Below are positions 50,127-59,513 of a DNA stretch of 64,000 nucleotides, piece by piece (within the stretch, counting starts at the first letter, position 1; every line of letters starts with the position of its first letter). The notes under the pieces are model-generated. The model saw nothing but the letters and a program-made list of their open reading frames with translations, was not told where the DNA came from and searched no databases. Made by a program: the position numbers and the translations under genes. This stretch comes from JABJOE01 sp964344145 (lineage in GTDB: Bacteria > Patescibacteriota > Patescibacteriia > UBA9934). The stretch lies in NCBI GenBank assembly GCA_964344145.1, contig CAYFME010000007.1, positions 1-64,000 of the forward strand, given 5' to 3'.

Positions 50127-52040
50127 CTATTCCTGTGGAAAACGGTCTGAGAAGGCCCATTTCAGGATATCGAGCGTAATGGGAACCGCCAAATAGTCGT
50201 CCCCACCCTCCTCAATCAAAACCGTGATAGCCATCTCGGGCTCGTCAAACGGTGCGAATCCTGTGAACCATGAATGCGGAGGCTTAACCGTCGACCACTG
50301 AGCGGTTCCGGTTTTTCCAGCGACGGTCACGGGTGAAGACTGCAGCATCTGAGCTGATCCCCCAGTGACCGTGTACCGCATGGCGTCACGAATGATCGTC
50401 GCAATACTCTCGTCCACAGCACGTTCTGTCTCAATGTCACGCTCGGCCCACAGTCGTGGTCGAACGAGCTCTCCACCATTGGCAAACATGGCTGTGGCGC
50501 GGTTGATCTGCAGTGGCGTGGCAAGAAAGTCACCTTGCCCGATCGCGACGTGGTACGTGTCACCAATGTACCACTGTTCACCTTTCGCTTCCCACTTCCA
50601 TTCTCGTGAAGGGAGGAATCCGCCTGCCTCAGACGGGAGATCGATGCCCGTCGGCGATCCAAATCCCATCTGCGCGTCGTATTCCATCATCTTTTCAATG
50701 CCGAGTCCTTTGAAGGTTTCGTTTCCACCACCGATCATGTAAAAGAACGTGTTTACTGAGTCTGCAATGGCCCAATAGACGTCTGTCACGCCGTGACCGC
50801 CGGCGCGCCAGTCAGGGAAACACCAAATACTGACACAGATACCACCTGTGGATAAAAATGATGTCGTGCGATCAATCACGCCTTCCATGAGCGCCGCGGC
50901 GGCGTGTGTGGGCTTAATGGTTGATCCAGACGGAAAGTCACCGGAGCTTGCTCGTGCGAAAAGGGGTTGATCGTCGTCAGCGAGCAGCGACTCGTATAGC
51001 TGTTCTTCGATTCCGCCCGTGAACGCGTTTGCATCGTACGCAGGCCATGAGACGAGTGCGAGGATATCGCCGTTGTCTGGATCCATGGCGACGACGGACG
51101 CACGCGTTGCAACTGTACCGTCAAGCCGCGCTTCAAGAACTTGCTCGATCTGCGCCTGCAGAGCCGCATCAACGGTTAGATGGAGCGATTGACCATCGAC
51201 GGGATCGACCTTTGAGATGATACGTTCCGTTGCGCCTAGAGCATCGACCTCGAGGTATGTCTCGCCAAATGTTCCGCGCAGCATCGACTCATACTCCGAT
51301 TCCAAGCCAAGTTTTCCAACATGGTCAAACTGCCGATAGCCTTCATCGGAAAGGAGTTCGTACTCATCTTCGTTCACCACACCGGTGTAGCCGAGCACAT
51401 GCGAAAGTGACGGAATGCCATCGGTGATGTACTCGCGCTTTGAAGCGATCTCCAGCTGCATCCAAGGATAGTTGTCCCGGTGCGTTGCCAGGTACATGGC
51501 CATTTCGTAACCAACATCCTGCGCCAACAAAATGGGTTCGTCAGCGTCCTCAACGTCTGACAGAATGACGAGCCATTCGCGTAGATCTTCATCAATGAGC
51601 GTTGCGAGCGTGCCCAGTGCCTGCTCGCGGTCGTAGGCGTCAGAAGGAAGTGCGGAGAGCGCTGTCACAATTTGAAATGTTGGGATATTCTCCGCCAAAA
51701 TGACGCCATTGCGGTCATAGATGACACCACGCTTGGCTGGAAGGATTTGGCGATAAATACGGTTTTCTTCCGCAAGCAGACGATACTCTTCTCCGTGCAC
51801 GATTTGCATCATGCCGGTTCTGCCGACGAATCCTAGTGCGATGAGTATGAGCACGCCCACGGCCATACGAAAGCGTCGAGAGTCAATAACCGAACCAACA
51901 AACGAACGCGCAGACTGCGTGGACGCATCTGGATACTGGGCCATCGCTTCCTCGAAAAACACATCATCACGCCGATCAATGGAAAGCGGCGTGCGGTCGA
52001 CGTCAAACTCTGGAAATGGATTATTGTCGACGGGTAACAT
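50127..52040 (-). CDS. mrdA: Penicillin-binding protein 2 (transpeptidase)
   Basis: 637 residues. One membrane helix near 58-78, a dimerisation/pedestal domain (LLAEENRIYRQILPAKRGVIYDRNGVILAEN), then the transpeptidase with SxxK in PSGSTIKPTHAA, SxN in ADSVNTFFY and KTG in VAGKTGTAQW. It builds side-wall peptidoglycan with the Mre proteins. It overlaps mreD by 20 bases. Confidence 0.95.
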   Translation of the reverse strand: MLPVDNNPFPEFDVDRTPLSIDRRDDVFFEEAMAQYPDASTQSARSFVGSVIDSRRFRMAVGVLILIALGFVGRTGMMQIVHGEEYRLLAEENRIYRQILPAKRGVIYDRNGVILAENIPTFQIVTALSALPSDAYDREQALGTLATLIDEDLREWLVILSDVEDADEPILLAQDVGYEMAMYLATHRDNYPWMQLEIASKREYITDGIPSLSHVLGYTGVVNEDEYELLSDEGYRQFDHVGKLGLESEYESMLRGTFGETYLEVDALGATERIISKVDPVDGQSLHLTVDAALQAQIEQVLEARLDGTVATRASVVAMDPDNGDILALVSWPAYDANAFTGGIEEQLYESLLADDDQPLFARASSGDFPSGSTIKPTHAAAALMEGVIDRTTSFLSTGGICVSIWCFPDWRAGGHGVTDVYWAIADSVNTFFYMIGGGNETFKGLGIEKMMEYDAQMGFGSPTGIDLPSEAGGFLPSREWKWEAKGEQWYIGDTYHVAIGQGDFLATPLQINRATAMFANGGELVRPRLWAERDIETERAVDESIATIIRDAMRYTVTGGSAQMLQSSPVTVAGKTGTAQWSTVKPPHSWFTGFAPFDEPEMAITVLIEEGGDDYLAVPITLDILKWAFSDRFPQE

Positions 52041-52500
52041 ACAAAAAGCGTTTGGAAAATCGCTGCAATCGTTTTTCGGCGTACGAAATGACGATCAGTG
52101 TGATGGTGAGCATCAGTAGTCCCCAGCCAATCTCAATCGTTGGTTGTGTGAGTACAGAAAGACTGCTGATCATGAAGATGAGATACAGAGATAAGCTCAG
52201 ACCCATCAGAGCGAGCAATGAACGCTTGGCAAAGATGCGCGTCACGAGGATCGGTCCGAGGACGGCGATCAGAATGTATCCCCACCAGGCTCCAGGGAGA
52301 AAACCTGTCCAGATGGCGACGACGGGTGTGATCAGAAACCAAATGGCGCCGAGCTCCAGGCGACCGCGATGTAGAAGAAGGAAACCGATGGCAAGATGCA
52401 GCGGTGTTGCGGCAAGTGGAAGACTGACGGCCTGAACAACTGTTGTTTGCAGAAACAAGCTGACAAAAAAGAGAACAGCAATGGCAACGGTGTTGATCAT
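52021..52500 (-). CDS. mreD: Rod shape-determining protein MreD
   Basis: 159 residues with about five hydrophobic helices. Identification rests partly on position between mreC and the PBP2 gene; the sequence (LPLAATPLHLAIGFLLLHRGRLELGAIWFLITPVVAIWTGFLPGAWWGY) fits the family. Overlaps mreC by four bases. Confidence 0.82.
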   Translation of the reverse strand: MINTVAIAVLFFVSLFLQTTVVQAVSLPLAATPLHLAIGFLLLHRGRLELGAIWFLITPVVAIWTGFLPGAWWGYILIAVLGPILVTRIFAKRSLLALMGLSLSLYLIFMISSLSVLTQPTIEIGWGLLMLTITLIVISYAEKRLQRFSKRFLYVTRRQ

Positions 52501-53309
52501 AGCGGGATTTGTAGAACCGTTACGTAAGAGAAGTCATCCTCTTGGATGATTTGCTCAACACGCGCTTCTTGAAATGCTGCTGCGTCGTCGACCATCAGCT
52601 CATTCACCACTCCAATCACCAGTCCACTGGGAATCTGTTCATCCAGCCCCGATGTGACGACAACGTCGTTGACGGCGATGCGCTCGTTTTGCGGGATGAA
52701 CTGCATGGAGAGTAGGTATCCTTCCCTTCCTTCAACGAGTCCAATGGTTTTGTCTGATCCAAGAATGGCTGCGGCAACCGAACTTTCGTTGTCATGCAGG
52801 AGTCGAACGACGGCGGTGCTGTTGTTGAGGTCCGTGACAATGCCAACAAGATGTCCATCACCAACCACAACCGCCTGTCCGACGATCATGCCGTCATGAA
52901 TGCCTTTGTCGATAAGGAGTTCACGATCCTCGGTGAGTGATCGAGAGAGAACGCGCGCGAGCGTTGTTTGATAATCAACCGTTTGCTCGTACGCCAGCAG
53001 TGCCTCAAGTTCAGTAATTTGACGTTCAAGCTCTTCAATGGACGATGAATCCAGGGCAAGAGCGGCGGCGAGAGATTGGTAATGGGCATGCTCGGTCTTG
53101 AGCGTCTCTCGGGCAAAGAACGTATCGTCTGCCCAGTTTCCAATGGTTTGACTGAGGTTGTAGAACCCAGCTTGTACGCGCTGTGTCCCTTCAGCAGCAG
53201 GTGTAAAAAAGATCAGCAAGAGGATGCCGAGTGTAATGAGCAGGAATAAGCCGACCGTCTCGAGCCCAGCTCTTGATGACTTGGAAAGGTTTTTGAGAGA
53301 AAGTGGCAT
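52497..53309 (-). CDS. mreC: Rod shape-determining protein MreC
   Basis: 270 residues. One N-terminal helix (GLFLLITLGILLLIFF), a coiled coil about 70-110, then the beta domain with LARVLSRSLTEDRELLIDKGIHDGMIVGQAVVVGDGHLVGIVTDLN and DVVVTSGLDEQIPSGLVIGVVNEL. It shares one base with mreB. Confidence 0.93.
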   Translation of the reverse strand: MPLSLKNLSKSSRAGLETVGLFLLITLGILLLIFFTPAAEGTQRVQAGFYNLSQTIGNWADDTFFARETLKTEHAHYQSLAAALALDSSSIEELERQITELEALLAYEQTVDYQTTLARVLSRSLTEDRELLIDKGIHDGMIVGQAVVVGDGHLVGIVTDLNNSTAVVRLLHDNESSVAAAILGSDKTIGLVEGREGYLLSMQFIPQNERIAVNDVVVTSGLDEQIPSGLVIGVVNELMVDDAAAFQEARVEQIIQEDDFSYVTVLQIPL

Positions 53310-54361
53310 TAGCTGTAACCTTCGTCAGATGTTGATGGCAGCGTGATTTCTTTAAGCAGCTCCTGGTCTTCAAGAAGGACACCGGTCCCTCGTACAACGG
53401 TTGTGAGCGGGTCGTCGGCAAGACGAACGGGAACCTCTGTTTGCTTTTCGATAATACGGTCGATGCCTTTCAGGAGCGCACCACCACCACACAGAACAAT
53501 GCCTCGTTCGTAGATATCTGCGACCAGTTCTGGCGGCGTGACCTCGAGTGTAAGTTTGATGTTGTCTGTGATGTTGCGAATGGATTTCTGTAGAGCCTCG
53601 CGCACTTGTCCATCGTTGATCAAAACCTGTTTGGGCAAACCAGTCAGAAGATCGCGTCCGCGCATTTCAAAGTCCATGTACTCATCCATCTCGACAGCCG
53701 TTCCAATGCGACACTTCACCGCTTCCGCCACTTTGTCACCAATCAGCAAGTTGAACACGTCACGCGTGTACTGAATGATGTTCTTCGTCATCTCCTCGCC
53801 TGCAACGGTCAGTGATTTCCATGTAACCACACCGTTGAGCGAGATCACTGCGATCTCCGTTGTTCCACCACCGATGTCGACGATCATCGAACCGACAGAC
53901 TCAGAGACTGGCAACCGGGCACCAATCGCTGCGGCCATTGGTTCTTCTACAAGGAACACCTCTCGTGCACCGGAGCTAATAGCGGCGTCTTCGACGGCCT
54001 TGCGTTCCACCTCTGTGACGTCCAGTGGTACACCGATGACGACGCGTGGACGTGGGACGACGGTGAATGCGTCTTCGTGAATTTTATCAAAAAAGTACTT
54101 CAGCATCTTTTCCGTCACCTCGAAGTCAGAAATGACGCCTTTGGTGAGCGGTTTGGTGGTGACAATGTGCGGCGGTGTCTTCCCGAGCATGTCCTTGGCG
54201 CTGTGACCGACCGCGACGATTTGATTTGAGCGTGTGTTAACAGCCACGATTGACGGCTCGTTCACCACAACGCCCTTCCCTTTAACAAAAAGCAGTGTAT
54301 TGGCCGTTCCAAGATCAATACCGATGTCCTCCGAAAATCGACCAAAAAATTTGTTCAACAT
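53309..54361 (-). CDS. mreB: Rod shape-determining protein MreB
   Basis: 350 residues, actin fold. IGIDLGTANTLLFVKGKGVVVNEPSIVA is phosphate motif 1, MIVDIGGGTTEIAVISLNGVV is phosphate 2, and GIVLCGGGALLKGID is the adenosine motif. It heads the mreBCD-mrdA operon and implies an elongated cell or lateral wall growth. Confidence 0.96.
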   Translation of the reverse strand: MLNKFFGRFSEDIGIDLGTANTLLFVKGKGVVVNEPSIVAVNTRSNQIVAVGHSAKDMLGKTPPHIVTTKPLTKGVISDFEVTEKMLKYFFDKIHEDAFTVVPRPRVVIGVPLDVTEVERKAVEDAAISSGAREVFLVEEPMAAAIGARLPVSESVGSMIVDIGGGTTEIAVISLNGVVTWKSLTVAGEEMTKNIIQYTRDVFNLLIGDKVAEAVKCRIGTAVEMDEYMDFEMRGRDLLTGLPKQVLINDGQVREALQKSIRNITDNIKLTLEVTPPELVADIYERGIVLCGGGALLKGIDRIIEKQTEVPVRLADDPLTTVVRGTGVLLEDQELLKEITLPSTSDEGYS

Positions 54362-54404
54362 AGCCCCACTTGAGACCTTATTTTAGCCGAACGAGGTCTG
54401 TGGA

Positions 54405-54788
54405 TCAAGCGGGCTTGTGCGCTAAGCTCAGGAAGATGCTCTCGAGCAATCCAACCAATAAAATCAATAGAATAGCCGACCACCACGTGAGCCAGCTGTT
54501 GTGCATCAAAAAGAGCGTGAGCTCGAGTAATACGGCAATGAAGATGCCTTGTCTTAGCGAAATCTTTACGAGTCCTTCGAGAGTATAAGGTGTTTTGCGT
54601 CGAACACGAACGATCGTGCTAATAGCGCTGACCGTTCCTGTAAGGCTTGCGAAAAGCGTCAGATGAAAGGCCAAGAGTCCAATTCCGCTGGCCGTGACAG
54701 GGTCAATGCTAAAGAGCGTAATTAACCACGCACACCACGAGATGGCGGTTCCGTAGAGGAGAAAGAGGATGTATTGTCGGACTGACAT
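54405..54788 (-). CDS. Small integral membrane protein
   Basis: 127 residues with about four hydrophobic helices (YILFLLYGTAISWCAWLITLF, GIGLLAFHLTLFASLTGTVSAIS, GIFIAVLLELTLFLMHN, WSAILLILLVGLLESIFLSLA). Unrecognised; similar four-helix proteins are frequent in CPR. It follows the cyclodipeptide synthase gene by 12 bases and may belong to its operon. Confidence 0.55.
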   Translation of the reverse strand: MSVRQYILFLLYGTAISWCAWLITLFSIDPVTASGIGLLAFHLTLFASLTGTVSAISTIVRVRRKTPYTLEGLVKISLRQGIFIAVLLELTLFLMHNSWLTWWSAILLILLVGLLESIFLSLAHKPA

Positions 54789-54800
54789 GAGCTGATTGTA

Positions 54801-55505
54801 TCACGTTGTGTAAGCTTCAAGGATACCAATCTTGTGAGTTGGATCCAATTGTTGGGCAAGTGGCAGAAATTTTGTCCGTCTATTCAGTCCCACAAATATT
54901 TCATCAATGATCGTTAGTCCGGGATAAAGACAGACGTTAAAGAGGGCATCATCGTATGCTAAACCATCCACGCATAGAGATATCTCTTTTAATACATACA
55001 TGGCTAGAGCATCCAACTTTTCTTTTGGAAGGCTTGTAATTTTTGACGCCCTGTCTGGTCTACCATCTAGAATGGCTTGTCGGATGGTTTTACTAAATTC
55101 TTTGTTCTCTTTATAGAAGCGAGTACATGCATTGAGTCTATTTTTGTAACTCAACGAACCTGTAACATCTCTCCACATAACGAGATCCACCATTCTGCCT
55201 TGTGATTTCGGCAATTGATCAATAAGCCGATTAATAAGAAAATGTTTTTCCTCGCCAAGTCTCGTTGCCTTTCGAAGAGCCGCTTGTGGTGACTTGCTAT
55301 CCAGGATTTCGATGTTAATTGCATGAATCTCATCTGGAATCAAGATTAGAACTCGATCTTTGGTGTGTTCTAGGCACCATCTTAGGTATTTAAGGACATT
55401 CGTTTCAGTAAAAAACTTGTTTCCTAGGCTTACGCCAAACCACAGATTGTGCTTTCTCGCCTCCACGCTCTCGCGCGTGACATCTAAATACGTTTTTATT
55501 TGCAT
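54801..55505 (-). CDS. tRNA-dependent cyclodipeptide synthase
   Basis: 234 residues, the usual size of this family. The family uses two aminoacyl-tRNAs to make a cyclic dipeptide. GVSLGNKFF holds the nucleophile Ser 26 and Asn 29 (S37 and N40 in AlbC). Y170-x3-E174 matches Y178/E182. Y194-P195 lies exactly 24 residues after Y170, as Y202 and residue 203 do in AlbC; the YP pair points to the XYP subfamily, though Asn 29 is the NYH form. The product cannot be read from the sequence. The gene follows a DciA-like gene by two bases. No cytochrome P450 or oxidase for tailoring is nearby. Confidence 0.85.
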   Translation of the reverse strand: MQIKTYLDVTRESVEARKHNLWFGVSLGNKFFTETNVLKYLRWCLEHTKDRVLILIPDEIHAINIEILDSKSPQAALRKATRLGEEKHFLINRLIDQLPKSQGRMVDLVMWRDVTGSLSYKNRLNACTRFYKENKEFSKTIRQAILDGRPDRASKITSLPKEKLDALAMYVLKEISLCVDGLAYDDALFNVCLYPGLTIIDEIFVGLNRRTKFLPLAQQLDPTHKIGILEAYTT

Positions 55506-55507
55506 AA

Positions 55508-55867
55508 CTAACCAATCTCACTTCGACTATCGAGAAGATGCGGGTCGATGCGGCAGAGGATGCGATCGATCGTAATGGATGGAAACTGTTGTTCAAGTTC
55601 GTCGCAGATTTGCACGCGCACGCTTTCGATCATGTGACGTGCGGGAGCGTGACGACATGCGACATGCAAAACCGTTTGTTGAAACGACACGACTCGTGCG
55701 TCGACAAGATAGCGCTCGTCAAGAACGCGATCAAGCAGCTCGTTCGCCCGCTTTACAATCATCGCCGCCTCAACCTGTGCACCAATACCATGCCGCTTCA
55801 GTGCGCCGCCAATGAGCGAGTTCATCTGATCCGGACGCTTTTTGAATTGTCGTTGTAGTCGATTCAT
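55508..55867 (-). CDS. DciA-like (DUF721) protein
   Basis: 119 residues, MNRLQRQFKKRPDQMNSLIGGALKRHGIGAQVEAAMIVKRANELL then a small alpha-beta domain (RVVSFQQTVLHVACRHAPARHMIESVRVQICDELEQQF). This matches DUF721/DciA, which helps load the replicative helicase in many bacteria. Start at 55867 overlaps the HD gene stop in ATGA. Confidence 0.65.
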   Translation of the reverse strand: MNRLQRQFKKRPDQMNSLIGGALKRHGIGAQVEAAMIVKRANELLDRVLDERYLVDARVVSFQQTVLHVACRHAPARHMIESVRVQICDELEQQFPSITIDRILCRIDPHLLDSRSEIG

Positions 55868-56502
55868 GTTCGCTCGTAGGGTTTGTACTGCTCTTTCATA
55901 CGACGGACGACGGATTCGCCGAGTTCGCGGATCGCCGGATCCACATCTGCATACTTCATGCAATACGTAATACTAAACTCAAAGTGTTCTGGATACATGT
56001 GCGCGTTTTGGTACTGAAACGCTTGAAGTGTTCCCTCGATCTTGTCGAGCGCCTTGATGACTTGCGACTCAAAGGTCTCAAGCTGTTCAGATTCAAGCCA
56101 CAAATCATAGATCTCCTGCGCTTGATCATCTGGAAGTGATGAAAAGAGCTCTCTGGCAGCAATCTTTTCACGGTCATGCTTTTGCGCTGCGAGATCATCG
56201 TTGTAAGCATGCGTATTCTTTCCTGTACAATCGTCGCCCATCGGACTGTCGTCACCCGCGATGATCTCTGGGAGATCATGAATCAGTGCCATCTTAAGCG
56301 TCTTTTCAAGATCAATCGGTTTGGACAGCTTTGGCGCGATCGTCATGACCATCATCGCCAGTCGCCACGAATGACTTGCGACGGACTCGTACCAAACAGG
56401 CTTAGGATAGTCTTTCCAACCGTACTGACCACGAAATCGTTCAAGTCGCTTAAGCGCCTCAATCGATGATACAAAATCGTACAGTTGATCGACGTCATTC
56501 AT
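55864..56502 (-). CDS. HD-domain hydrolase (YfbR/HDDC2-like)
   Basis: 212 residues. SVASHSWRLAMMVMTIAPKL, LIHDLPEIIAGDDSP and ALDKIEGTLQAFQYQ supply the H...HD...D metal residues. The family includes 5'-deoxynucleotidases. It leads the DciA-like and cyclodipeptide synthase genes. Confidence 0.82.
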   Translation of the reverse strand: MNDVDQLYDFVSSIEALKRLERFRGQYGWKDYPKPVWYESVASHSWRLAMMVMTIAPKLSKPIDLEKTLKMALIHDLPEIIAGDDSPMGDDCTGKNTHAYNDDLAAQKHDREKIAARELFSSLPDDQAQEIYDLWLESEQLETFESQVIKALDKIEGTLQAFQYQNAHMYPEHFEFSITYCMKYADVDPAIRELGESVVRRMKEQYKPYERT

Positions 56503-56515
56503 ACCTCACATCTTA

Positions 56516-59452
56516 TCAGCCCTGGCGAAACTCACAAATATCACGGAAGTCGCAGAACTTGCAGTTCCATCCGGGCGTTGCCTTGAAGTCCGATGCCTTC
56601 ATACGCGCAACCGTATCGAGAATTTCTTCTTGCAGCTTATCAACATCCTTCTGCGTTGGCTCGAAGCTCACAAGTGAGTTATCTTCGAGATAATGATACG
56701 TCAGTTTTGTGACCTTCAGCGGCGGGTCAAAGCAGCGCTCCGCAGCCAGCGCGTAGAGCACGAGTTGTCGTTTTTCCTGCCAACCAATCTTCTCCAACGT
56801 CTTTGGCGATCCTGTTTTGTAGTCGATGATTTCGTAACCGTCTTCGATCTTGTCGATGCGGTCAATGCGACCTTTGACAGTCACATCGCCAATCTTGAGC
56901 GTAAATCCTTTCTCGATCAGAGCAACTTCCGGCTGCTCTTTCATGAGATCGGCGTGAAAGGCTTTTAAAGAATCGAGTCCTTTGGATCGATATTCTTCGC
57001 GCACTTGATCATTTGGATACCATTCGTCGATCCAACTCGCTTCGTAGATTTCTTTAAGCACATCCAGCGATGGAACAGATGTGTCGGTTGGTTCGGCTGT
57101 TTCGAACAAGCTGCTCTGAGACGCCTGCCCTGCTGCAACAAGGCGTTCCATAAAGCGCTGCAGCGAGTTGTGCATGGTTTTTCCAAAGCTCATTTGGTAG
57201 CGCCCAAAGACCGGGACCTTAAGGATGTGTGCGAACTTGTATTGCAACGGACAACTTGTAAAGGCGGCAAGCTGTGTGAATGAAAGCGTTCCCGGCGTGA
57301 ACGTGGGTGCTACCGATGACTGATCAACGACGACTTCCGGCCCTTCGCCGAGCTTCACTTTTGCTCCTGATCGCGTTGTTGCGTCCAACTGCGCATCTTG
57401 AATGAATCGTGAAGGTTTTCGCTTACGAACCCCGCCATAATCTTCGGCACTGAACATGTACAATCCTTCTTTTGCACGTGTCATGGCCACATAAAACAGC
57501 CGCCGCTCTTCCTCGATATGCGGATTCCCCCCCTCGTTGACGATTTCTTTGACAAGCTCATCATGAATCGGAATCGGATCGGCACGGCGCTGTGATGGAA
57601 AGCGTTGTTCAACAAGGTTAACGAGGAACACAAAGCGGAACTCAAGGCCTTTTGATGCATGCACGGTCATGACGTTTACAACATCTGGTCCAGCTTCCAT
57701 GTCTGCCGAGAGTTTTCCGGCCTCGCCTGCCTGTGATTCATGATCAAAGACTTCAAGAAAATGATGAACGTGAGGATCGACGGCCGTTTGCTCGAACGCT
57801 TTCATGCGATTAAAGAACTGCTGTAGATACTCAAACTGTTCTTGCTGCGCCATATCAGGAAGTTCACGCACGCCAGCAAGAAGCCCGGTCTGTTTCATGA
57901 CACTTACAAACAGCTCGCTTGACGGTCGACGTCGAGCTTCACGCTCCAGTGATCCGATGAGTTGCAGAAGCTCACCAATCCGACGCTTCCCTTCATGCGA
58001 GAGACCAGGCGCTGACACCATCGCCTGATACAACGAACAGCCCTTGCGACGCGTATGCATGGTTAGCTGAGCAAGGTCATCCTCACCAACGCCAAGTGTC
58101 GGATGACTCAGTACGCGATACATCGATGGACCGTCGTGATGCTGATCAATGACACGTAGATAGGCCAAGCCATCGATGATGATCGGCTTTGTGTAGAGGC
58201 CCGACATCGCCATGAAACGATACGGAATCCCCGCGTGCTCAAGCGCAGTGAGAAACGGGGTCGCGTTGTCGTTGGCGCGTACAAGAATAGCAAAGTCAGA
58301 CCATCGAGCCTCTTTTAATTGCCTGAGCTCAATAATCTTTTCAACAACGCCCTGCACTTCGTCATGATGTGTTTCGCATTGAATGTACTCGACAGAGCCG
58401 TCAACATCCTGATGGGCGACCAGTTCCTTGTTCAACCCTTCCCGATCCTCAAGGCGATTCGGGTTGTTCTGTTGGATGAGCGTGTACGCGGCATTGAGAA
58501 TGTTCGCGCCGCTTCGGTAATTCTTGGTGAGGACGACGCGCTTTGCATCAGGAAAGTCCTCACGAAAGAGCATGATGTTTGAAAGCGACGCTCCGCGGAA
58601 TTTGTAAATCGACTGATCATCGTCGCCTACGACCGTGATGTTGTTTGGCTTCGTGGTCAAAAGCTTGACGAGCTCGTACTGCGCCATGTTCGTATCCTGA
58701 AACTCATCAACCAAAATGTACTTAAACTGCTTCTGATATTGCTTCAAGATGTCCGGACGTTTTTGAAAGAGTTCAATCGTGTACGAAATAAGATCAGCAA
58801 AGTCGAGCGCATTCTGCTCGAGCAAGATCTGTTGATACACACGATACGCACTCGCGAGTTCGTTGAGCTTCGCGATCTCCGCAAGAACATCACCACTTTC
58901 GGAGCTCGCAACACCTTCGACCGTATCCGCATCCATTTGTTTCTTCTCAACGAGCGCTGCGTAGTCGTCTGGAAGGACAAGTTCGTCCTTCAGTCGTGAG
59001 ATGTGCTTGAGCATGGAGCGTAAAAAGCGCGTCGGGTTGCCGCGCGGCTTGTAGTAATCAAGTTCAAACCGATCGATTTCGCGACGGACCATCAAGTACG
59101 CAGAGATCTCATCAAGCAAGAGAAACTGATCTGGCAAACCGATCTCAAGAGCGTGTTGTCGGAGAATCCGTTCGCAAAACGAGTGGAACGTGGAGATCCA
59201 AAGGTCGACGTAGCCAATGGGCAAAAGCTGGTCAACGCGCTCCTCCATTTCTGTTGCCGCCTTCTCTGTAAACGTGAGCGCGAGAACCTCCTCGGGCTTC
59301 GCCTTCCCCTGCTCTATTAGCCACGAAATACGCTGCGTAATGACGGTTGTTTTTCCTGTTCCGGCACCGGCAATGATCATCAACGGACCACCATCAAAGG
59401 TGACCGCCTCGAGCTGCTCGTCGTTCAGGCCATGGAGGAGTTGATCTGGCAT
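56516..59452 (-). CDS. UvrD/PcrA-type helicase fused to an Fe-S PD-(D/E)XK nuclease
   Basis: 978 residues. The N-terminal ~650 are a UvrD-like helicase (AGAGTGKTTVITQRISWLI, DEFQDTNMAQYELVKLL, VVGDDDQSIYKFRGA, MTVHASKGLEFRFVFLVNL). The C-terminal ~230 are a RecB/AddB-like nuclease: FTQLAAFTSCPLQYKF, GRIDRIDKIEDGYEIIDYKTGSP, and a closing CKFCDFRDIC. The cysteines fit a 4Fe-4S cluster as in AddB. It likely works in double-strand break repair. TAAACT six bases before the ATG predicts a leaderless mRNA. Confidence 0.92.
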   Translation of the reverse strand: MPDQLLHGLNDEQLEAVTFDGGPLMIIAGAGTGKTTVITQRISWLIEQGKAKPEEVLALTFTEKAATEMEERVDQLLPIGYVDLWISTFHSFCERILRQHALEIGLPDQFLLLDEISAYLMVRREIDRFELDYYKPRGNPTRFLRSMLKHISRLKDELVLPDDYAALVEKKQMDADTVEGVASSESGDVLAEIAKLNELASAYRVYQQILLEQNALDFADLISYTIELFQKRPDILKQYQKQFKYILVDEFQDTNMAQYELVKLLTTKPNNITVVGDDDQSIYKFRGASLSNIMLFREDFPDAKRVVLTKNYRSGANILNAAYTLIQQNNPNRLEDREGLNKELVAHQDVDGSVEYIQCETHHDEVQGVVEKIIELRQLKEARWSDFAILVRANDNATPFLTALEHAGIPYRFMAMSGLYTKPIIIDGLAYLRVIDQHHDGPSMYRVLSHPTLGVGEDDLAQLTMHTRRKGCSLYQAMVSAPGLSHEGKRRIGELLQLIGSLEREARRRPSSELFVSVMKQTGLLAGVRELPDMAQQEQFEYLQQFFNRMKAFEQTAVDPHVHHFLEVFDHESQAGEAGKLSADMEAGPDVVNVMTVHASKGLEFRFVFLVNLVEQRFPSQRRADPIPIHDELVKEIVNEGGNPHIEEERRLFYVAMTRAKEGLYMFSAEDYGGVRKRKPSRFIQDAQLDATTRSGAKVKLGEGPEVVVDQSSVAPTFTPGTLSFTQLAAFTSCPLQYKFAHILKVPVFGRYQMSFGKTMHNSLQRFMERLVAAGQASQSSLFETAEPTDTSVPSLDVLKEIYEASWIDEWYPNDQVREEYRSKGLDSLKAFHADLMKEQPEVALIEKGFTLKIGDVTVKGRIDRIDKIEDGYEIIDYKTGSPKTLEKIGWQEKRQLVLYALAAERCFDPPLKVTKLTYHYLEDNSLVSFEPTQKDVDKLQEEILDTVARMKASDFKATPGWNCKFCDFRDICEFRQG

Positions 59453-59458
59453 GGCGGT

Positions 59459-59464
59459 AGTTTA
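59459..59464 (-). promoter_or_regulatory. -10 box (TAAACT) giving a leaderless helicase-nuclease mRNA
   Basis: On the minus strand TAAACT ends six bases before the ATG at 59452. A 34-bp palindrome lies just upstream. Confidence 0.55.
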
Positions 59465-59479
59465 GCACACTTACGAGAG

Positions 59480-59513
59480 GTCAATATTTATGGCGATCGC
59501 CACAAATTGTAAC
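59480..59513. repeat. 34-bp palindrome, copy 3
   Basis: GTCAATATTTATGGCGATCG then CCACAAATTGTAAC. It abuts the PaaX-like stop codon and lies upstream of the helicase promoter. Confidence 0.8.
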
